From Pseudomonas pohangensis (GTDB lineage: Bacteria > Pseudomonadota > Gammaproteobacteria > Pseudomonadales > Pseudomonadaceae), in NCBI RefSeq assembly GCF_900105995.1, contig NZ_LT629785.1, positions 3,658,001-3,722,000 of the forward strand: DNA of 64,000 nucleotides, written 5' to 3'. This document shows, piece after piece, positions 33,526 through 42,788 of this stretch. Position 1 is the first letter of the stretch. Every line of letters starts with the position of its first letter. Made by a program: the position numbers and the translations under genes. The notes below the pieces were generated by a model that made no database searches, was not told where the DNA came from, and worked only from the letters and a program-made list of their open reading frames with translations.

Positions 33526-35019
33526 ATGACTTCCCTAACCCGTGCCGACTGGGAGCAACGTGCCCAGGCGCTGGCCATCGAGTGCCGTGCTTTCGTTCAT
33601 GGCCAGCCGGTTGATGCTGTTTCAGGCGCAACCTTCGATTGCATCAGTCCGGTGGACGGTCGTTTGCTGGGCAAGGTAGCCAGCTGTGATCTGGCCGATG
33701 CCGAACGGGCGGTAGCCGATGCGCGGGCGACCTTCGAGTCGGGTGTGTGGTCGCGCCTGGCGCCGGCTGAACGCAAGAAAATCATGATCCGCTTTGCCGA
33801 TCTGCTGGATGCCCATGCCGAGGAGCTGGCACTGCTGGAAACCCTCGATATGGGCAAGCCGATTAGTGATGCCCTGAGCGTTGATGTGCCCGGCGCTTCG
33901 CGGGCGATCCGCTGGAGCGGTGAGGCGATCGACAAGATTTACGACGAGGTTGCGGCTACTCCGCACAATGAGCTGGGACTGGTTACCCGTGAGCCGGTGG
34001 GCGTGGTGGCGGCCATCGTGCCGTGGAATTTCCCGCTGATCATGACCTGCTGGAAGCTCGGCCCGGCGCTGTCGACCGGCAACTCGGTGATCGTCAAACC
34101 GTCGGAAAAATCGCCGCTGACGGCCATTCGCATGGCCCGCCTGGCCATCGAAGCCGGTATTCCGGCTGGCGTACTCAACGTCCTGCCCGGTTACGGGCAT
34201 ACCGTGGGCAAGGCGCTGGCGCTGCATATGGATGTCGATACGCTGGTGTTTACCGGCTCGACGAAGATTGCCAAGCAGCTGATGATTTACGCTGGCGAAT
34301 CGAACATGAAGCGCGTCTGGCTGGAGGCCGGCGGCAAGAGCGCGAATATCGTGTTTGCTGATGCGCCGTGCCTCAAGGAAGCGGCGGCTGCTGCCGCGGC
34401 GGCGATCTGTTTCAACCAGGGCGAGATGTGCACTGCCGGTTCGCGCTTGCTGGTCGAGCGTTCGATCAAGGATCAGTTCATGCCCATGGTGCTGGAAGCC
34501 ATGCAGGAATGGCAGGCCGGGCATGCCCTGGACCCGGCCACCCGGGTTGGCGCGCTGGTCGATAGCCAGCACCTGAATGCCGTCCTCGGCTATATCGAGG
34601 CCGGTCACGCCGACAAGGCCAAACTGGTTTGCGGTGGCAAGCGCACTCTGGAGGACACTGGCGGTGTCTATGTCGAGCCGACCATTTTCGATGACGCCCA
34701 CAACGATATGCGCATTGCCCGTGAAGAAATCTTCGGGCCGGTGCTGACGGTTATTCCGTTCGACAGCACCGAGGAGGCGATCCGGATTGCCAACGACAGC
34801 ATCTACGGCCTGGCGGCGGCGATCTGGACCAGCAACCTGTCCAGGGCGCACCTGACGGCCAAAGCCTTGCGGGTCGGCAGTATGTGGGTCAATCAGTACG
34901 ATGGCGGCGATATGACCGCGCCGTTCGGTGGTTTCAAGCAGTCGGGCAATGGGCGCGACAAGTCCCTGCATGCCTTCGACAAGTACACCGAGATCAAGGC
35001 CACCTGGATCAAGCTGTAA
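33526..35019 (+). CDS. kauB: Aldehyde dehydrogenase for gamma-aminobutyraldehyde-type substrates
   Basis: 497 residues, normal NAD(P)-dependent ALDH length. Signatures: PWNFPLIMTCWKLGPAL and the catalytic pair, Glu in LEAGGKSANIVF and Cys in FNQGEMCTAGSR. It resembles the Pseudomonas PauC/KauB and E. coli PuuC enzymes, which oxidise gamma-glutamyl-gamma-aminobutyraldehyde and related aldehydes in polyamine breakdown. The nearby amine oxidase and PauR-type regulator support this. The start has GAGGA upstream. Confidence 0.9.
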   Translation: MTSLTRADWEQRAQALAIECRAFVHGQPVDAVSGATFDCISPVDGRLLGKVASCDLADAERAVADARATFESGVWSRLAPAERKKIMIRFADLLDAHAEELALLETLDMGKPISDALSVDVPGASRAIRWSGEAIDKIYDEVAATPHNELGLVTREPVGVVAAIVPWNFPLIMTCWKLGPALSTGNSVIVKPSEKSPLTAIRMARLAIEAGIPAGVLNVLPGYGHTVGKALALHMDVDTLVFTGSTKIAKQLMIYAGESNMKRVWLEAGGKSANIVFADAPCLKEAAAAAAAAICFNQGEMCTAGSRLLVERSIKDQFMPMVLEAMQEWQAGHALDPATRVGALVDSQHLNAVLGYIEAGHADKAKLVCGGKRTLEDTGGVYVEPTIFDDAHNDMRIAREEIFGPVLTVIPFDSTEEAIRIANDSIYGLAAAIWTSNLSRAHLTAKALRVGSMWVNQYDGGDMTAPFGGFKQSGNGRDKSLHAFDKYTEIKATWIKL

Positions 35020-35121
35020 TAATGCTGGCTGGGCGCACAGGCGCCATGTAAGGCTGTTGCCGGCCGGATTCCGCTCAGGTTTCCGGCCTTCTGGTTGCCG
35101 GTCACTGCTGAAGGGGTTTGC

Positions 35122-36264
35122 ATGCGCTGGGGTACCTATTTCGCCGTCGTAGCAGCAGTAGTCAGCATCGGACTGGCACTGGGGGTAACCCTGCCGCTGG
35201 TTTCACTGCGTCTGGAAAGCTGGGGCTATGGCAGTTTTGCGATAGGCGTGATGGCCGCCACCCCGGCCGTCGGTGTGCTGCTCGGTGCGTCCGTGACCGG
35301 CAGGCTGGCCGGGCGTTTCGGCACCACCCGGCTGATGCAGGGTTGTCTGTTGTCTGCCGCGCTCTCGGTGGTGCTGCTGGCGCTGGTGCAGAGTTATCCG
35401 GTCTGGGTGCTGTTGCGGCTGATGATCGGCGTGGCACTGACCATGGTATTCATCCTCGGTGAAAGCTGGATCAACCAGCTGGCGATCGACGCCTGGCGCG
35501 GGCGGCTGGTGGCCTTGTATGGCACCGGTTACGCCTTGAGCCAGCTATCCGGACCGTTGTTGCTGGGTGCCATTGGTACGGCCGGAGACCAGGGCTTCTG
35601 GCTGGGTACCTGCTTGCTGATAGGCGGCGCACTGTTGTTGCTCGGTCGCAGTGGTGCGCCCAGGGTTGATGCAGACAGCGCCTCCGGACGCGGCCTGCTG
35701 GGCTTTTGCCAGCGCCTGCCGGCGATTGCCTGGGCGGTCATGCTGTTTGCCGCGTTCGAAAGCATGGTGCTGACCCTGTTGCCTATTTACGGCCTGCGTC
35801 AGGGCTTCAGCGAGGAGCACGCCTTGCTGATTGTCAGTGTGGTGGTTATCGGCGATGCCCTGTTGCAGTTGCCGTTGGGCTTTCTCGCCGACCGGCTATC
35901 ACGACTGCACCTGTTTGCCGGGTGTGGCGTGGTACTGATGCTAAGCAGCCTGGCGATCCCGCTGCTGTTGCACGGGCCGGCCATCTGGCTGGTGCTGGTG
36001 TTGTTCGGCGCCAGTGCCGGGGGCTTGTTCACCCTGGCACTGATCCTGATTGGCGAGCGTTATCGCGATGACCAGCTGGTGCGGGCAAATGCCCATGTGT
36101 CGCAGTTGTGGGGCCTGGGTTGCCTGCTGGGACCGCTGCTTACCGGTGCTGCCAGCCAGTGGGTGACCGGCCATGCGCTGCCGCTGTTGCTGGCATTCGG
36201 TGCAGCGGTGTTCATCATGCTGGTCTGGCGCTGGCCACCAACCGCGGTGCCGGCAGCAGCCTGA
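35122..36264 (+). CDS. MFS transporter
   Basis: 380 residues from the ATG at 35122, which has AGGGG upstream. About twelve membrane helices; the cytoplasmic loop 2-3 motif appears as GRLAGRFGTTRLMQG and its repeat as GFLADRLSRLHLFAG in the second half. It resembles the YcaD/MFS_1-like permeases. It lies 102 bases after the aldehyde dehydrogenase on the same strand and is convergent with the amine oxidase. Import or export of a polyamine-related compound is plausible, but the substrate is not shown by the sequence. Confidence 0.88.
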   Translation: MRWGTYFAVVAAVVSIGLALGVTLPLVSLRLESWGYGSFAIGVMAATPAVGVLLGASVTGRLAGRFGTTRLMQGCLLSAALSVVLLALVQSYPVWVLLRLMIGVALTMVFILGESWINQLAIDAWRGRLVALYGTGYALSQLSGPLLLGAIGTAGDQGFWLGTCLLIGGALLLLGRSGAPRVDADSASGRGLLGFCQRLPAIAWAVMLFAAFESMVLTLLPIYGLRQGFSEEHALLIVSVVVIGDALLQLPLGFLADRLSRLHLFAGCGVVLMLSSLAIPLLLHGPAIWLVLVLFGASAGGLFTLALILIGERYRDDQLVRANAHVSQLWGLGCLLGPLLTGAASQWVTGHALPLLLAFGAAVFIMLVWRWPPTAVPAAA

Positions 36265-36303
36265 GTCTTCGCCGGCGGGATTGGCCTGGGCCGCGGCTGC
36301 AGG

Positions 36304-37614
36304 TCACTCCAGACCGACCGCTTCCTTGAGCCGGTGCCAGCCCATGCCGAGGGCCAGCAACGGCGAGCGCAAATACTTGCCGCCGGGGAAGGTCATGTGC
36401 GGCACGCCGGCGAACAGTTCAAAGCCGCTGCTCTCGCGCAGGGCAATGGCTTCGCCGAGCAGCTTGCCGGCCAGGTGCGTGGCGTTGACGCCGTGGCCCG
36501 AATAGGCCTGGGCGTAGAACACATTGGGCTGGTCCTTGAGCTTGCCGATTTGCGGCAGGCGGTTGGCGCCGATGCCGATCATGCCGCCCCATTGATAGTC
36601 GATCTTTACATCGGCCAGATGGGGGAACACGGCGAGCATTTTCGGCCGCATATAGGCCGCCACATCCGCTGGGTCGCGCCCGGAATAGTGGCAGGCACCG
36701 CCGAACAGCAAGCGCCGGTCGGCCGAAAGGCGGTAGTAATCCAGCGCCACGCGCTGATCGCAAAGGGCCATGTTCTGCGGGATCAGGGCGTGTGCCTGGG
36801 CTTCGCTCAGGGGCTCGGTGGCGATCACGTAGCTGCCGGCCGGCAGCACCTTGCCGCCCAGGTTCGGGTTGAGCTGGTTCATGTAGGCATTGCAGGCAAG
36901 CACCAGGGTTTTGGCGCGCACGCTGCCGCTGGCCGTATGCACCCTGACCTCGCTGCCGTAGTCGATGCGCGTGACTGCCGAATTTTCAAACAGCTGCACG
37001 CCAAGGCTCTGGGCGGCAGCGGCTTCGCCCAGCGCCAGATTGAGCGGGTGCAGGTGTCCGGAACCCATGTCGATCATGCCGCCGACGTAGCGGTTCGAGC
37101 CGACCACTTCATGCATCTGCTCCGCTTGCAGCAGGCGCATCTCGTGGCGGTAGCCCAGCTGCTTGAGCTCGGCCATGTCTTCTGCGAAGCCTTGCAGGTG
37201 ACCGGGCTTGTTGGCCAGGTCGCAGTAGCCCCAGGTCAGGTCGCAGTCGATCTGGAACTTCGCCACGCGCTGGCGCACGATCTCCACGGCCTCCAGACCC
37301 ATCAGCTTGAGTTCGCGCACGCCGCTGGCACCAATCACCGATTCGAACTGATCGACGTCGTGGCCGACCCCGCGAATCAGCTGACCGCCATTACGCCCGC
37401 TGGCGCCCCAGCCGATCCTGTGCGCTTCCAGCAAGATTACCGACAGGCCGCGCTCGGCCAGCTCGATCGCGGTGTTCAGCCCCGAGAAACCGCCACCGAT
37501 AATGCACACATCGGCGCTGGCTTCGCCTTCCAGTTTGCTGCACGCCAGCTGGCGATTGACGGTAGCGGCGTAGTAGGAGGCAGCATGCTGGTCGGAATGA
37601 ACGGGAGCATTCAT
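36304..37614 (-). CDS. pauB: FAD-dependent amine oxidoreductase (gamma-glutamylputrescine oxidase type)
   Basis: 436 residues. DAO-type FAD oxidoreductase: the dinucleotide-binding turn is VCIIGGGFSGLNTAIEL, and the flavin region WGASGRNGGQLIRG matches PuuB/PauB enzymes. These oxidise gamma-glutamylated polyamines to aldehydes, which the neighbouring aldehyde dehydrogenase would then oxidise. pauB paralogues are numerous in pseudomonads, so the exact polyamine is uncertain. It is transcribed toward the MFS gene and follows the Lrp-type gene on the minus strand with a 149-base gap. Confidence 0.88.
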   Translation of the reverse strand: MNAPVHSDQHAASYYAATVNRQLACSKLEGEASADVCIIGGGFSGLNTAIELAERGLSVILLEAHRIGWGASGRNGGQLIRGVGHDVDQFESVIGASGVRELKLMGLEAVEIVRQRVAKFQIDCDLTWGYCDLANKPGHLQGFAEDMAELKQLGYRHEMRLLQAEQMHEVVGSNRYVGGMIDMGSGHLHPLNLALGEAAAAQSLGVQLFENSAVTRIDYGSEVRVHTASGSVRAKTLVLACNAYMNQLNPNLGGKVLPAGSYVIATEPLSEAQAHALIPQNMALCDQRVALDYYRLSADRRLLFGGACHYSGRDPADVAAYMRPKMLAVFPHLADVKIDYQWGGMIGIGANRLPQIGKLKDQPNVFYAQAYSGHGVNATHLAGKLLGEAIALRESSGFELFAGVPHMTFPGGKYLRSPLLALGMGWHRLKEAVGLE

Positions 37615-37763
37615 GTGTGAAATCCTGTAGGGAGTGTTTGCAAAATTTTACAAAGCATAAGCTGCAGAGCCTTGCTGCGCCAATAGCCAGGCGATAAATC
37701 GCCGCTATTGCCGGCTAATTCCGCACAAGTTGCCCGCGCAGTCCGCCAGCCGCTCGCCCGCTG

Positions 37764-38252
37764 CTAGTCGGGAACCGGCAACGCCAGGCTTTCCTTGACC
37801 TCTTCCATGACGATATAGCTCTTGGATTCCCGCACGTGCGGCAGCTTGAGCAGAATATCGCCGAGCAACTTACGGTACGAGGCCATCTCGTTGATGCGGG
37901 CTTTGATCAGGTAATCGAAATCGCCACTGACCAGGTGGCACTCGAGCACATGGGGCAGCTTGAGTACGGCGCGGCGGAACTCCTCGAAGGTATCGCCCGA
38001 TTTGTAATCCAGGCTGATCTCGACGAAAACCAGCAGGCTGGCCTTGAGTTGCTGCGGATTGAGCCGTGCGTGATAACCCATGATCACGCCCTCGCGCTCC
38101 AGGCGCCGCACGCGCTCGGTGCAGGGTGTGGTGGACAGACCGACGCGCTCGCCCAGTTCGGTGAACGGAATGCGCCCTTCGCTTTGCAGGATGCGCAGGA
38201 TATTGCGGTCGATCTTGTCCAGTTCCCTGCGGCTCTGGCGCTGGGTTCTCAT
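37764..38252 (-). CDS. dadR: Lrp/AsnC-family regulator, probable activator of dadAX
   Basis: 162 residues. N-terminal helix-turn-helix: LDKIDRNILRILQSEGRIPFTELGERVGLS, then TPCTERVRRLEREG. The C-terminal RAM (ligand-binding) domain includes ALLVFVEI-like and HVLECHLVSGDFDYLIKARI segments. In pseudomonads the Lrp-type DadR beside dadA activates D-alanine catabolism in response to L-alanine. Here it reads divergently from dadA with a 158-base AT-rich gap that would carry its binding sites. Confidence 0.92.
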   Translation of the reverse strand: MRTQRQSRRELDKIDRNILRILQSEGRIPFTELGERVGLSTTPCTERVRRLEREGVIMGYHARLNPQQLKASLLVFVEISLDYKSGDTFEEFRRAVLKLPHVLECHLVSGDFDYLIKARINEMASYRKLLGDILLKLPHVRESKSYIVMEEVKESLALPVPD

Positions 38253-38410
38253 AGTGGATAGCCCTCTACATTTGCGGTTTATGCCGAGATATGCTCTCGA
38301 ATATAGCTAATTAAATAGTTAAATACACTGCGCTTAGATTTTTATACTGCACGCCATTACTGCTCGGACTAACAACTGCGCGCGGCAGCCCCGCGGCAAC
38401 GGAGAACGAC

Positions 38411-39709
38411 ATGCGTGTCATGGTGCTTGGTAGCGGTGTAATCGGCACAACCAGTGCCTACTATCTGGCTCGCGCCGGCTTCGAGGTCGTGGTCGTCGAT
38501 CGTCAGCCCGCGCCTTCGCTGGAAACCAGCTTCGCCAATGCCGGCCAGATATCTCCCGGCTATGCATCGCCATGGGCTGCTCCGGGCGTGCCTCTCAAGG
38601 CAATCAAATGGCTGTTGCAAAAGCATGCGCCGCTGGCCGTCAAACTGACCGGCGATGTCGATCAATACCTGTGGATGGCGCAGATGCTGCGCAACTGCAC
38701 CGCCTCGCGCTACGCTGTGAACAAGGAGCGCATGGTGCGCCTGTCCGAGTACAGCCGTGACTGTCTCGATGAGTTGCGTGCCGAAACCGGGATTGGCTAC
38801 GAAGGCCGTCAGCTGGGTACCACCCAGTTGTTCCGCACCCAGGCGCAGCTGGATAACGCGGCCAAGGATATCGCTGTGCTGCAGCAGTCCGGTGTGCCCT
38901 TCGAGCTGCTCGATCGCGCCGGTATTGCCCGTGTCGAGCCTGCCCTGGCGCAAATGACCGGCAAGCTGGCGGGGGCCTTGCGCCTGCCCAACGACCAGAC
39001 CGGTGATTGCCAGATGTTTACCACCAAGCTGGTGGACATGGCGGTCAAGCTGGGTGTCGAGTTCCGTTTCGGCCAGAACATCCAGAGCCTGGAGTATGCC
39101 GGTGACCAGCTCAACGGCGTGATGATCAATGGCCAGCTGGAAACTGCCGATCGCTACGTGCTGGCACTGGGCTGTTACGCACCGCAGCTGCTCAAGCCAC
39201 TGGGCATCAAGGCACCGGTGTATCCGCTCAAGGGTTACTCGTTGACCGTGCCGATCACCAATCCGGCCATGGCGCCCACTTCGACCATTCTCGATGAGAC
39301 CTACAAGGTCGCCATTACCCGCTTTGATAACCGTATCCGAGTTGGCGGCATGGCTGAAATTGCCGGTTTTGACCTGTCGCTTAATCCCAAGCGGCGGGCG
39401 ACCCTGGAAATGATCACCGATGACCTGTACCCGCAGGGTGGTGATCTGCCGCGTGCGGAGTTCTGGACCGGTCTGCGTCCGGCCACGCCGGATGGAACGC
39501 CGATCGTCGGCGCCACGTCCTACCGCAACCTGTTTCTGAATACCGGCCACGGCACGCTTGGCTGGACCATGGCCTGCGGCTCTGGTCGCCTGCTGGCGGA
39601 TCTGGTGGCGGGCAAGCGTCCACAAATCAGCACTGTTGGCCTGGATGTTTCCCGTTACAGCAAAAAATTCAAGGAGCAACTGCATGACCGTACAGCGACT
39701 GCAAACTAA
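38411..39709 (+). CDS. dadA: D-amino acid dehydrogenase DadA
   Basis: 432 residues. Membrane-associated FAD enzyme that oxidises D-alanine and other D-amino acids to the imino acid, hence the 2-oxo acid plus ammonia, passing electrons to the respiratory chain. The FAD turn MRVMVLGSGVIGTTSAYYL and the family hallmark SFANAGQISPGYASPWA are present. GGAG stands upstream of the ATG. The next gene, a Rid protein, begins inside its last 26 bases, so the two are translationally linked; dadX follows. Confidence 0.98.
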   Translation: MRVMVLGSGVIGTTSAYYLARAGFEVVVVDRQPAPSLETSFANAGQISPGYASPWAAPGVPLKAIKWLLQKHAPLAVKLTGDVDQYLWMAQMLRNCTASRYAVNKERMVRLSEYSRDCLDELRAETGIGYEGRQLGTTQLFRTQAQLDNAAKDIAVLQQSGVPFELLDRAGIARVEPALAQMTGKLAGALRLPNDQTGDCQMFTTKLVDMAVKLGVEFRFGQNIQSLEYAGDQLNGVMINGQLETADRYVLALGCYAPQLLKPLGIKAPVYPLKGYSLTVPITNPAMAPTSTILDETYKVAITRFDNRIRVGGMAEIAGFDLSLNPKRRATLEMITDDLYPQGGDLPRAEFWTGLRPATPDGTPIVGATSYRNLFLNTGHGTLGWTMACGSGRLLADLVAGKRPQISTVGLDVSRYSKKFKEQLHDRTATAN

Positions 39710-40037
39710 CCGGCGCATGAGCCAGATCGTTATCCACAATGGCACTGTCTATCTGGCGGGTCAGGTGGGTGATGACATGGCGGCAGGTATCCAGCAACAA
39801 ACCCGCGAAACCCTGGCCAACATCGAACAATTGCTGGCTGAGGCGGGCAGCGACAAGACCCGCATTCTCTCGGTGACCATTTATCTGAAGGATGTCGATG
39901 CCGATTTCGAAGGGATGAACCAGGTCTGGGACCAGTGGCTGCCGGAAGGCGTTGCACCGGCCCGCGCCACGGTTGAAGCCAAGCTTTGTGAGCCGGAAAT
40001 ACTGGTAGAGCTATCCGTCATCGCCGCTCTGGCATAA
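39684..40037 (+). CDS. Rid-family protein overlapping dadA
   Basis: 117 residues from the ATG at 39684, which has AAGGAG upstream inside the dadA coding sequence. It belongs to the YjgF/Rid family but to a different subgroup from the RidA at 16.7 kb: IVIHNGTVYLAGQVGDDM at the start and APARATVEAKLCEPEILVEL at the end, keeping the Arg of the deaminase site. The obvious role is hydrolysing the 2-iminopropanoate released by DadA. It overlaps dadA by 26 bases in another frame and is followed by a terminator before dadX. Confidence 0.9.
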   Translation: MTVQRLQTNRRMSQIVIHNGTVYLAGQVGDDMAAGIQQQTRETLANIEQLLAEAGSDKTRILSVTIYLKDVDADFEGMNQVWDQWLPEGVAPARATVEAKLCEPEILVELSVIAALA

Positions 40038-40052
40038 TTTGCTACACCTTTT

Positions 40053-40075
40053 CCGGCGCTTTGCGCCGGTTTTTT
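40053..40075 (+). terminator. Terminator between the Rid gene and dadX
   Basis: CCGGCGC (40053-40059) pairs with GCGCCGG (40063-40069) and is followed by TTTTTTATTTT. Placed between genes that act in one pathway, it could make dadX expression only partly dependent on the dadA promoter. Confidence 0.85.
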
Positions 40076-40100
40076 ATTTTGCGTCAGGAAGTCTGTTGCC

Positions 40101-41174
40101 ATGCGCCCTGCCCGTGCCCTGATTGATCTCGAAGCCTTGCGGCATAACTACCGGCTGGCCCGCGAGCTGAGCTCGGCGCGCGCCCTGGCGGTGATCAAGG
40201 CAGATGCCTACGGGCACGGCGCGGTGCGTTGCGCACAGGCGCTGCACGACGAGGCCGACGGCTTTGCTGTGGCGTGCATCGAGGAAGCGCTCGAATTACG
40301 TGCAGCAGGGATCGGCCGACCCATTCTGTTGCTCGAGGGTTTTTTCGAGGCCGATGAGCTGCCGTTGATCGTGCAGCACGATTTCTGGTGCGTGGTGCAT
40401 TCGCTTTGGCAGCTTGAGGCCATCGAGCGTGCCCGACTGGACAGGCCTGTGCGGGTCTGGCTGAAACTGGATAGCGGCATGCATCGGGTCGGTCTGGCCC
40501 CGGCGCAGTTTCAAGACGCCTGGCAGCGCCTGCAGGCCAGTGGCAAGGTCGATCAGATCGTGCTGATGAGCCACTTCGCCCGTGCCGACGAGCTGGATTG
40601 CCCGTACAGCAATGAGCAGGTTGTAGTGTTCGAGAAAGCCCGCCAGGGGCTGAGTGCAGAGATCAGCCTGTGTAATTCCCCGGCCATTCTTGGCTGGCCA
40701 CAGGTGCGCGGTGACTGGGTGCGCCCCGGCATCATGCTCTACGGCGCAACGCCCTTTGCAGTACAGCAGCCACAGGCTGCCCGCTTGCGGCCGGTGATGA
40801 CTCTGGAATCAAAAATCATCGCGGTGCGTGAGGTGGCTGCAGGTGAACCGGTAGGTTACGGCGCCAGCTTTGTGGCGCAGCGGCCGACCCGCGTTGGCGT
40901 GGTGGCAATGGGCTATGCCGATGGCTATCCGCGGCATGCACCCAGCGGTACGCCGGTCTTTATCGACGGCCAGCCGGCACAGTTGATCGGCCGCGTGTCG
41001 ATGGACATGCTGACTGTCGATCTGACCGGACTGCCACAGTCCGGCCTGGGCAGCCGGGTAGAACTCTGGGGCAATAACGTACGGGCCAGTGATGTGGCGC
41101 AGCGCGCAGAAACCATTGCCTACGAACTGTTCTGCAATTTGCGCCGCGTGGAGCGCCATTATTCGGCCGTTTGA
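40101..41174 (+). CDS. dadX: Catabolic alanine racemase DadX
   Basis: 357 residues, the length of DadX/Alr. PLP enzyme that interconverts L- and D-alanine. The PLP lysine is in ALAVIKADAYGHG near residue 33, and the second catalytic Tyr lies in the C-terminal barrel after GYADGYPRH and RVSMDMLTVD. With DadA it forms the L-alanine breakdown route: racemisation, then oxidation of D-alanine. It stands 63 bases after the Rid gene, beyond a hairpin terminator. Confidence 0.97.
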   Translation: MRPARALIDLEALRHNYRLARELSSARALAVIKADAYGHGAVRCAQALHDEADGFAVACIEEALELRAAGIGRPILLLEGFFEADELPLIVQHDFWCVVHSLWQLEAIERARLDRPVRVWLKLDSGMHRVGLAPAQFQDAWQRLQASGKVDQIVLMSHFARADELDCPYSNEQVVVFEKARQGLSAEISLCNSPAILGWPQVRGDWVRPGIMLYGATPFAVQQPQAARLRPVMTLESKIIAVREVAAGEPVGYGASFVAQRPTRVGVVAMGYADGYPRHAPSGTPVFIDGQPAQLIGRVSMDMLTVDLTGLPQSGLGSRVELWGNNVRASDVAQRAETIAYELFCNLRRVERHYSAV

Positions 41175-41273
41175 CCCGCCCGCCGGGCAGCTTTCAAGCA
41201 CGGCTGTTGAAAATACTGAACACTCTTGCCATTATGCCGCCTTGACTGCACTTTGCTATTGAGGGGTTTCACA

Positions 41274-41822
41274 TTGGATGTAGGTGTTCGGTTGCAATCC
41301 ATTCGCAAGCTGAAAGGCCTGTCCCAGCGCGAATTGGCCAAGCGTGCCGGTGTCACGAACAGCACTATTTCGATGATCGAGAAGAACAGCGTCAGCCCTT
41401 CTATCAGTTCGCTGAAAAAGGTGCTGGCCGGTATTCCGATGTCTCTGGTCGAATTCTTTTCGGTAGATGGCGATGACAGCGGCCCCGGGAAAGTGGTCTA
41501 CAAGGCAGAAGAATTGACCGATCTGTCCAGCGGTTCGGTCACCATGCGTCTGGTCGGCAAGGGCTATCAGGTGAGGGCGCTGGCATTTCTCGACGAAACC
41601 TACCCGCCGGGCTCCGATACCGGCAAGGAAATGCTCAATCATGAAGGCGAGGAAGCCGGCATGCTGATTTCCGGCCGTCTCGAGCTGACCGTGGGCGATG
41701 AGAAGTACATTCTCGAAAGTGGCGACAGTTATTATTTCGAGAGTTCCCACCCCCATCGTTTCCGCAATCCGTTTGATCAGCCGGCGCGCCTGATCAGCGC
41801 CACTACGCCGGCGAATTTCTGA
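41274..41822 (+). CDS. pauR: XRE-cupin transcriptional regulator, PauR type
   Basis: 182 residues starting at TTG (41274), with GAGGGG seven bases upstream; the start gives the expected DVGVRLQSIRKLKGLSQREL beginning. N-terminal XRE helix-turn-helix with VTNSTISMIEKN, and a C-terminal cupin sensor domain ending in HPHRFRNP. PauR represses polyamine catabolism genes in P. aeruginosa and is relieved by polyamines. The gene follows dadX on the same strand, and the likely targets (aldehyde dehydrogenase, amine oxidase) lie within 8 kb. Confidence 0.92.
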   Translation: MDVGVRLQSIRKLKGLSQRELAKRAGVTNSTISMIEKNSVSPSISSLKKVLAGIPMSLVEFFSVDGDDSGPGKVVYKAEELTDLSSGSVTMRLVGKGYQVRALAFLDETYPPGSDTGKEMLNHEGEEAGMLISGRLELTVGDEKYILESGDSYYFESSHPHRFRNPFDQPARLISATTPANF

Positions 41823-41949
41823 TGCTTCACGCCATTGCCGGGCCTGCGACAAGTTGGGCTGTTTCAGCGCCGCCGGCTTATGGCTATACTTGCAGCTCGC
41901 CCGCCAAGACCGTGGCTGCGGGCCCGACTAGCCAGGATGAGGGTGCAAC

Positions 41950-42378
41950 GTGAACCTGATGAACAAGATGCTGACAGCCCCTGCTGTTGTGTTGGCTTTG
42001 TGGGCGGTAAACGCTCAGGCCGCGAATATGGACGAAGAGATTGCCCAGCGGATCCAGCCGGTGGGTCAGGTCTGTATCCAGGGTGAAGAGTGCAAGGGTG
42101 TGGCCGCAGTTGCCGCGCCGGCTGCAGGCGGCGGGGCCAAGTCACCCGATGAAGTGATTGCTGCGCATTGCGGCGCTTGTCATAACAGTGGTGTGCTGGG
42201 CGCACCGAAAACTGGCGATACAGCTGCCTGGAAGGAGCGTGCCGATACCCAGGGCGGGCTGGACGGCCTGCTGGCCAAGGCGATTTCCGGTATCAATGCC
42301 ATGCCGCCGAAAGGCACTTGCGCGACTTGCTCGGATGACGAGTTGAAAGGCGCAATCGAGAAAATGTCCGGCCTGTAA
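41950..42378 (+). CDS. cycB: Cytochrome c5 family protein
   Basis: 142 residues starting at GTG (41950), with GAGGG upstream; in-frame ATGs follow at codons 4 and 7. A Sec signal peptide (LTAPAVVLALWAVNAQAA) leads to a periplasmic monohaem domain with the haem motif CGACH and a Met ligand in INAMPPKG. An extra Cys pair near the end (CATC) is a cytochrome c5 trait. A small periplasmic electron carrier. A terminator follows 17 bases after the stop. Confidence 0.93.
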   Translation: MNLMNKMLTAPAVVLALWAVNAQAANMDEEIAQRIQPVGQVCIQGEECKGVAAVAAPAAGGGAKSPDEVIAAHCGACHNSGVLGAPKTGDTAAWKERADTQGGLDGLLAKAISGINAMPPKGTCATCSDDELKGAIEKMSGL

Positions 42379-42395
42379 TCGGGCTGGAGTAAAAG

Positions 42396-42421
42396 AAACC
42401 GCCGAGAGGCGGTTTTTTTTT
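42396..42421 (+). terminator. cycB: Terminator after the cytochrome c5 gene
   Basis: AAACCGCC-GAGA-GGCGGTTT followed by a long T-run to 42421; a textbook rho-independent terminator. Confidence 0.95.
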
Positions 42422-42545
42422 TGCCCGGATTAAACGGGGGAATGGTTAACGGCGGATTGGAAATCCGCAGCTGTTGTTGTTTTGGATTCCAGCCGGAGTA
42501 GCGAACGTGATTGATCGCTTTGGTTTCGCCCTCCCGGGCGACCTA

Positions 42546-42569
42546 CTTTCTTTGCTTGTGCAAAGAAAG
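42546..42569. repeat. Hairpin 1 of the mosaic
   Basis: CTTTCTTTG and CAAAGAAAG are perfect 9-bp complements around a 6-base loop. The same arm appears again just after, in AGGCAAAGAAA. Confidence 0.8.
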
Positions 42570-42654
42570 CTAGGCAAAGAAACACACCCCGGCATTCGGG
42601 TCGCGCTGCGCGCGACTTCCCTCACTGCGGCACCGTTCCGAGGGTCGTCTCGAA

Positions 42655-42670
42655 GGGCCATCCATGGCCC
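42655..42670. repeat. Hairpin 2 of the mosaic
   Basis: GGGCCATCCATGGCCC: GGGCCAT pairs with ATGGCCC around CC. Confidence 0.75.
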
Positions 42671-42680
42671 ATCGTTCCTC

Positions 42681-42700
42681 ATTTGGCATCCATGCCAAAT
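42681..42700. repeat. Hairpin 3 of the mosaic
   Basis: ATTTGGCAT and ATGCCAAAT are perfect 9-bp complements with CC between; same architecture as hairpin 2, with the shared centre CATCCATG. Confidence 0.75.
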
Positions 42701-42788
42701 GCCCCTCTGCACGGCACCTGCGTTCGGCCTTCTGATGGGGAAGTGGTCGCCAGCCGAACCACCGTCAGTAAACGTATCAATAAGATCG

